A DNA stretch of 64,000 bases from Ignavibacteriales bacterium (GTDB lineage Bacteria > Bacteroidota > Ignavibacteria > Ignavibacteriales > Ignavibacteriaceae), in NCBI GenBank assembly GCA_003538625.1, contig DPRR01000019.1:1-64000 (forward strand). Direction: 5' to 3'. Position 1 is the first letter of the stretch; each line of letters begins with the position of its first letter. A program made the translations under genes and the position numbers. The notes below the pieces were generated by a model that saw only the letters and a program-made list of their open reading frames with translations, searched no databases and had not been told where the DNA came from. Positions 63,255 through 64,000 of the stretch are shown here, piece by piece.

Positions 63255-64000
63255 TTATTTAAATCCCACACTTAAAGTCACGCGATGAGTGTCAGCCAGT
63301 CTACCGTAATCGGCATAAGCATAATCAAACCTAATGTTATTTGTTTCATTAAAATTAGTCTGAACTCCGCCGCCAATTACCAGGCCTCCTTCGGCATCAG
63401 GCATAAACAAATTTCTGTACCCGAGCCGAATGGAAAGTATTTGAAGCAGATTAAACTCACCGCCAACATTAATGTACTGATCATTATCATTGGGATGTAC
63501 TGCATCGGCAGCAACTAAAAGTTTGTAGTCATTTCCGAAATCAAACCAGTATGAAACTCCCGCTCTGAATATTGTTGGCAGATTAAAATAATCTGTTCTA
63601 AGTTCAGCCGGCAGCTTATCATTATCCCCGTATTTAGCAGGATCAAAATCATAATTAAGATAAAGGTCTCTTCCGTTATATGAAGATCTGGCACCAAAGT
63701 TTGAAACACTTGCACCCAATGTTAATCCGCCTTCTACTACCTGATACTGAACGCCAAAATTCATTCCAAATGTGCTTAAAGAACTATGCCAGATTGATTC
63801 GTTTATATAATTTATTTGCAAACCAACAGAAACTCTGTCCGTTAACATTAAGCCGTATCCTAATCCGAGAGCAAGGTTATTAACCGTAAATCTCTCACCA
63901 GTGCCTAACGGATTTTCAACAGTCCTCACATCCATTTCACCGGAGTTAAGTAATGTTCCGATCAAAGCAAATGTTCCAACTCCTTCAACATTAATTCCAG
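63255..64000 (-). CDS. PorV/PorQ-family outer-membrane protein, 5' end outside window
   Basis: The frame is open to the window edge (248 codons visible; reading GINVEGVGTFALIGTLLNSG at the edge). It shows the PorV/PorQ (UPF0164-like) pattern: MDVRTVENPLGTGERFTVNN, VSVGLQINYINESIWHSSLS, GLTLGASVSNFG, YKLLVAADAVHPNDNDQYIN, LSIRLGYRNLF, and ends RVTLSVGFK. These barrels are shuttles of the type IX secretion system or close paralogues. It lies just upstream of the PF10091 lipoprotein gene. Confidence 0.82.
   Translation of the reverse strand, partial: GINVEGVGTFALIGTLLNSGEMDVRTVENPLGTGERFTVNNLALGLGYGLMLTDRVSVGLQINYINESIWHSSLSTFGMNFGVQYQVVEGGLTLGASVSNFGARSSYNGRDLYLNYDFDPAKYGDNDKLPAELRTDYFNLPTIFRAGVSYWFDFGNDYKLLVAADAVHPNDNDQYINVGGEFNLLQILSIRLGYRNLFMPDAEGGLVIGGGVQTNFNETNNIRFDYAYADYGRLADTHRVTLSVGFK

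Noticed and set aside
1..64000. CRISPR array
   Set aside because: No regularly spaced 25-40 bp repeats with unique spacers; the 163-bp duplication, 15-bp coding repeats and TACGTA boxes do not have that form.

Overview
The window is AT-rich, gene-dense bacterial DNA. The best guess is the Ignavibacteria (Ignavibacteriota / Bacteroidota-Chlorobiota side). Supports for this are two exported proteins that end in the 'NYPNPFNPST'-type C-terminal sorting domain of type IX secretion, a PorV/PorQ-type outer-membrane protein at the right edge, multihaem cytochromes beside a bc-type complex, and outer-membrane barrel proteins. This is inference; no rRNA or tRNA gene was seen in the window.

Layout. 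0-3 kb: edge of a probable mobile element (truncated DnaG-type primase, DUF5659 protein) ending in a terminator, an att-like direct repeat and a long palindrome. 3.6-12.5 kb: mixed accessory genes (GH13 amylase, SnoaL-like, ABM-like, YceI, monohaem cytochrome c, T9SS beta-propeller protein, dead IS3 orfA, orphan histidine kinase). 12.8-19.5 kb, minus strand: ECF sigma factor, membrane anti-sigma, an odd FR-repeat membrane protein, a peptidase-MA/propeller/barrel protein and a PrsW protease, preceded by a STAS protein; this looks like a complete envelope-stress module. 20.2-29.3 kb, minus strand: a haem-binding (CxxCH) sensor kinase and sigma54 activator, then a receiver protein, tetrahaem cytochrome, Rieske protein, cytochrome b, 11-haem cytochrome and DUF2339 protein; a redox sensor beside the respiratory complex it may control. 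31.9-34.5 kb: small defence/TA island with a dead IS3 orfA, an AbiEi remnant and an intact hipB-hipS-hipT set, closed by a second copy of the 33-bp att-like repeat. 34.8-37.5 kb: a His-containing small protein and a TonB-dependent receptor.

37.5-40.1 kb holds three unrelated exported minus-strand genes separated by related 180-370 bp repeats whose ends resemble integron attC boxes (GTTAGGT, GTTGGGT). 40.2-44.0 kb is a NarX/NarL-type two-component locus flanked on both sides by several copies of a 20-bp palindrome (TATACGTACTTGTACGTATA), spaced about three helical turns apart, in part on a 163-bp tandem duplication. 45.6-48.2 kb is a three-gene overlapping operon of envelope proteins including a GDPD lipoprotein.

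48.3-64 kb, minus strand, is a carbohydrate-use locus: a GH144-type (PF10091) enzyme, sugar-binding lipoprotein, two permeases, a PpiC-type isomerase and the ATPase in a tightly coupled operon, with GH35, a large discoidin/toroid glycosidase and a second PF10091 lipoprotein upstream. The likely substrate is an oligosaccharide, possibly a beta-1,2-glucan, taken up by ABC import.
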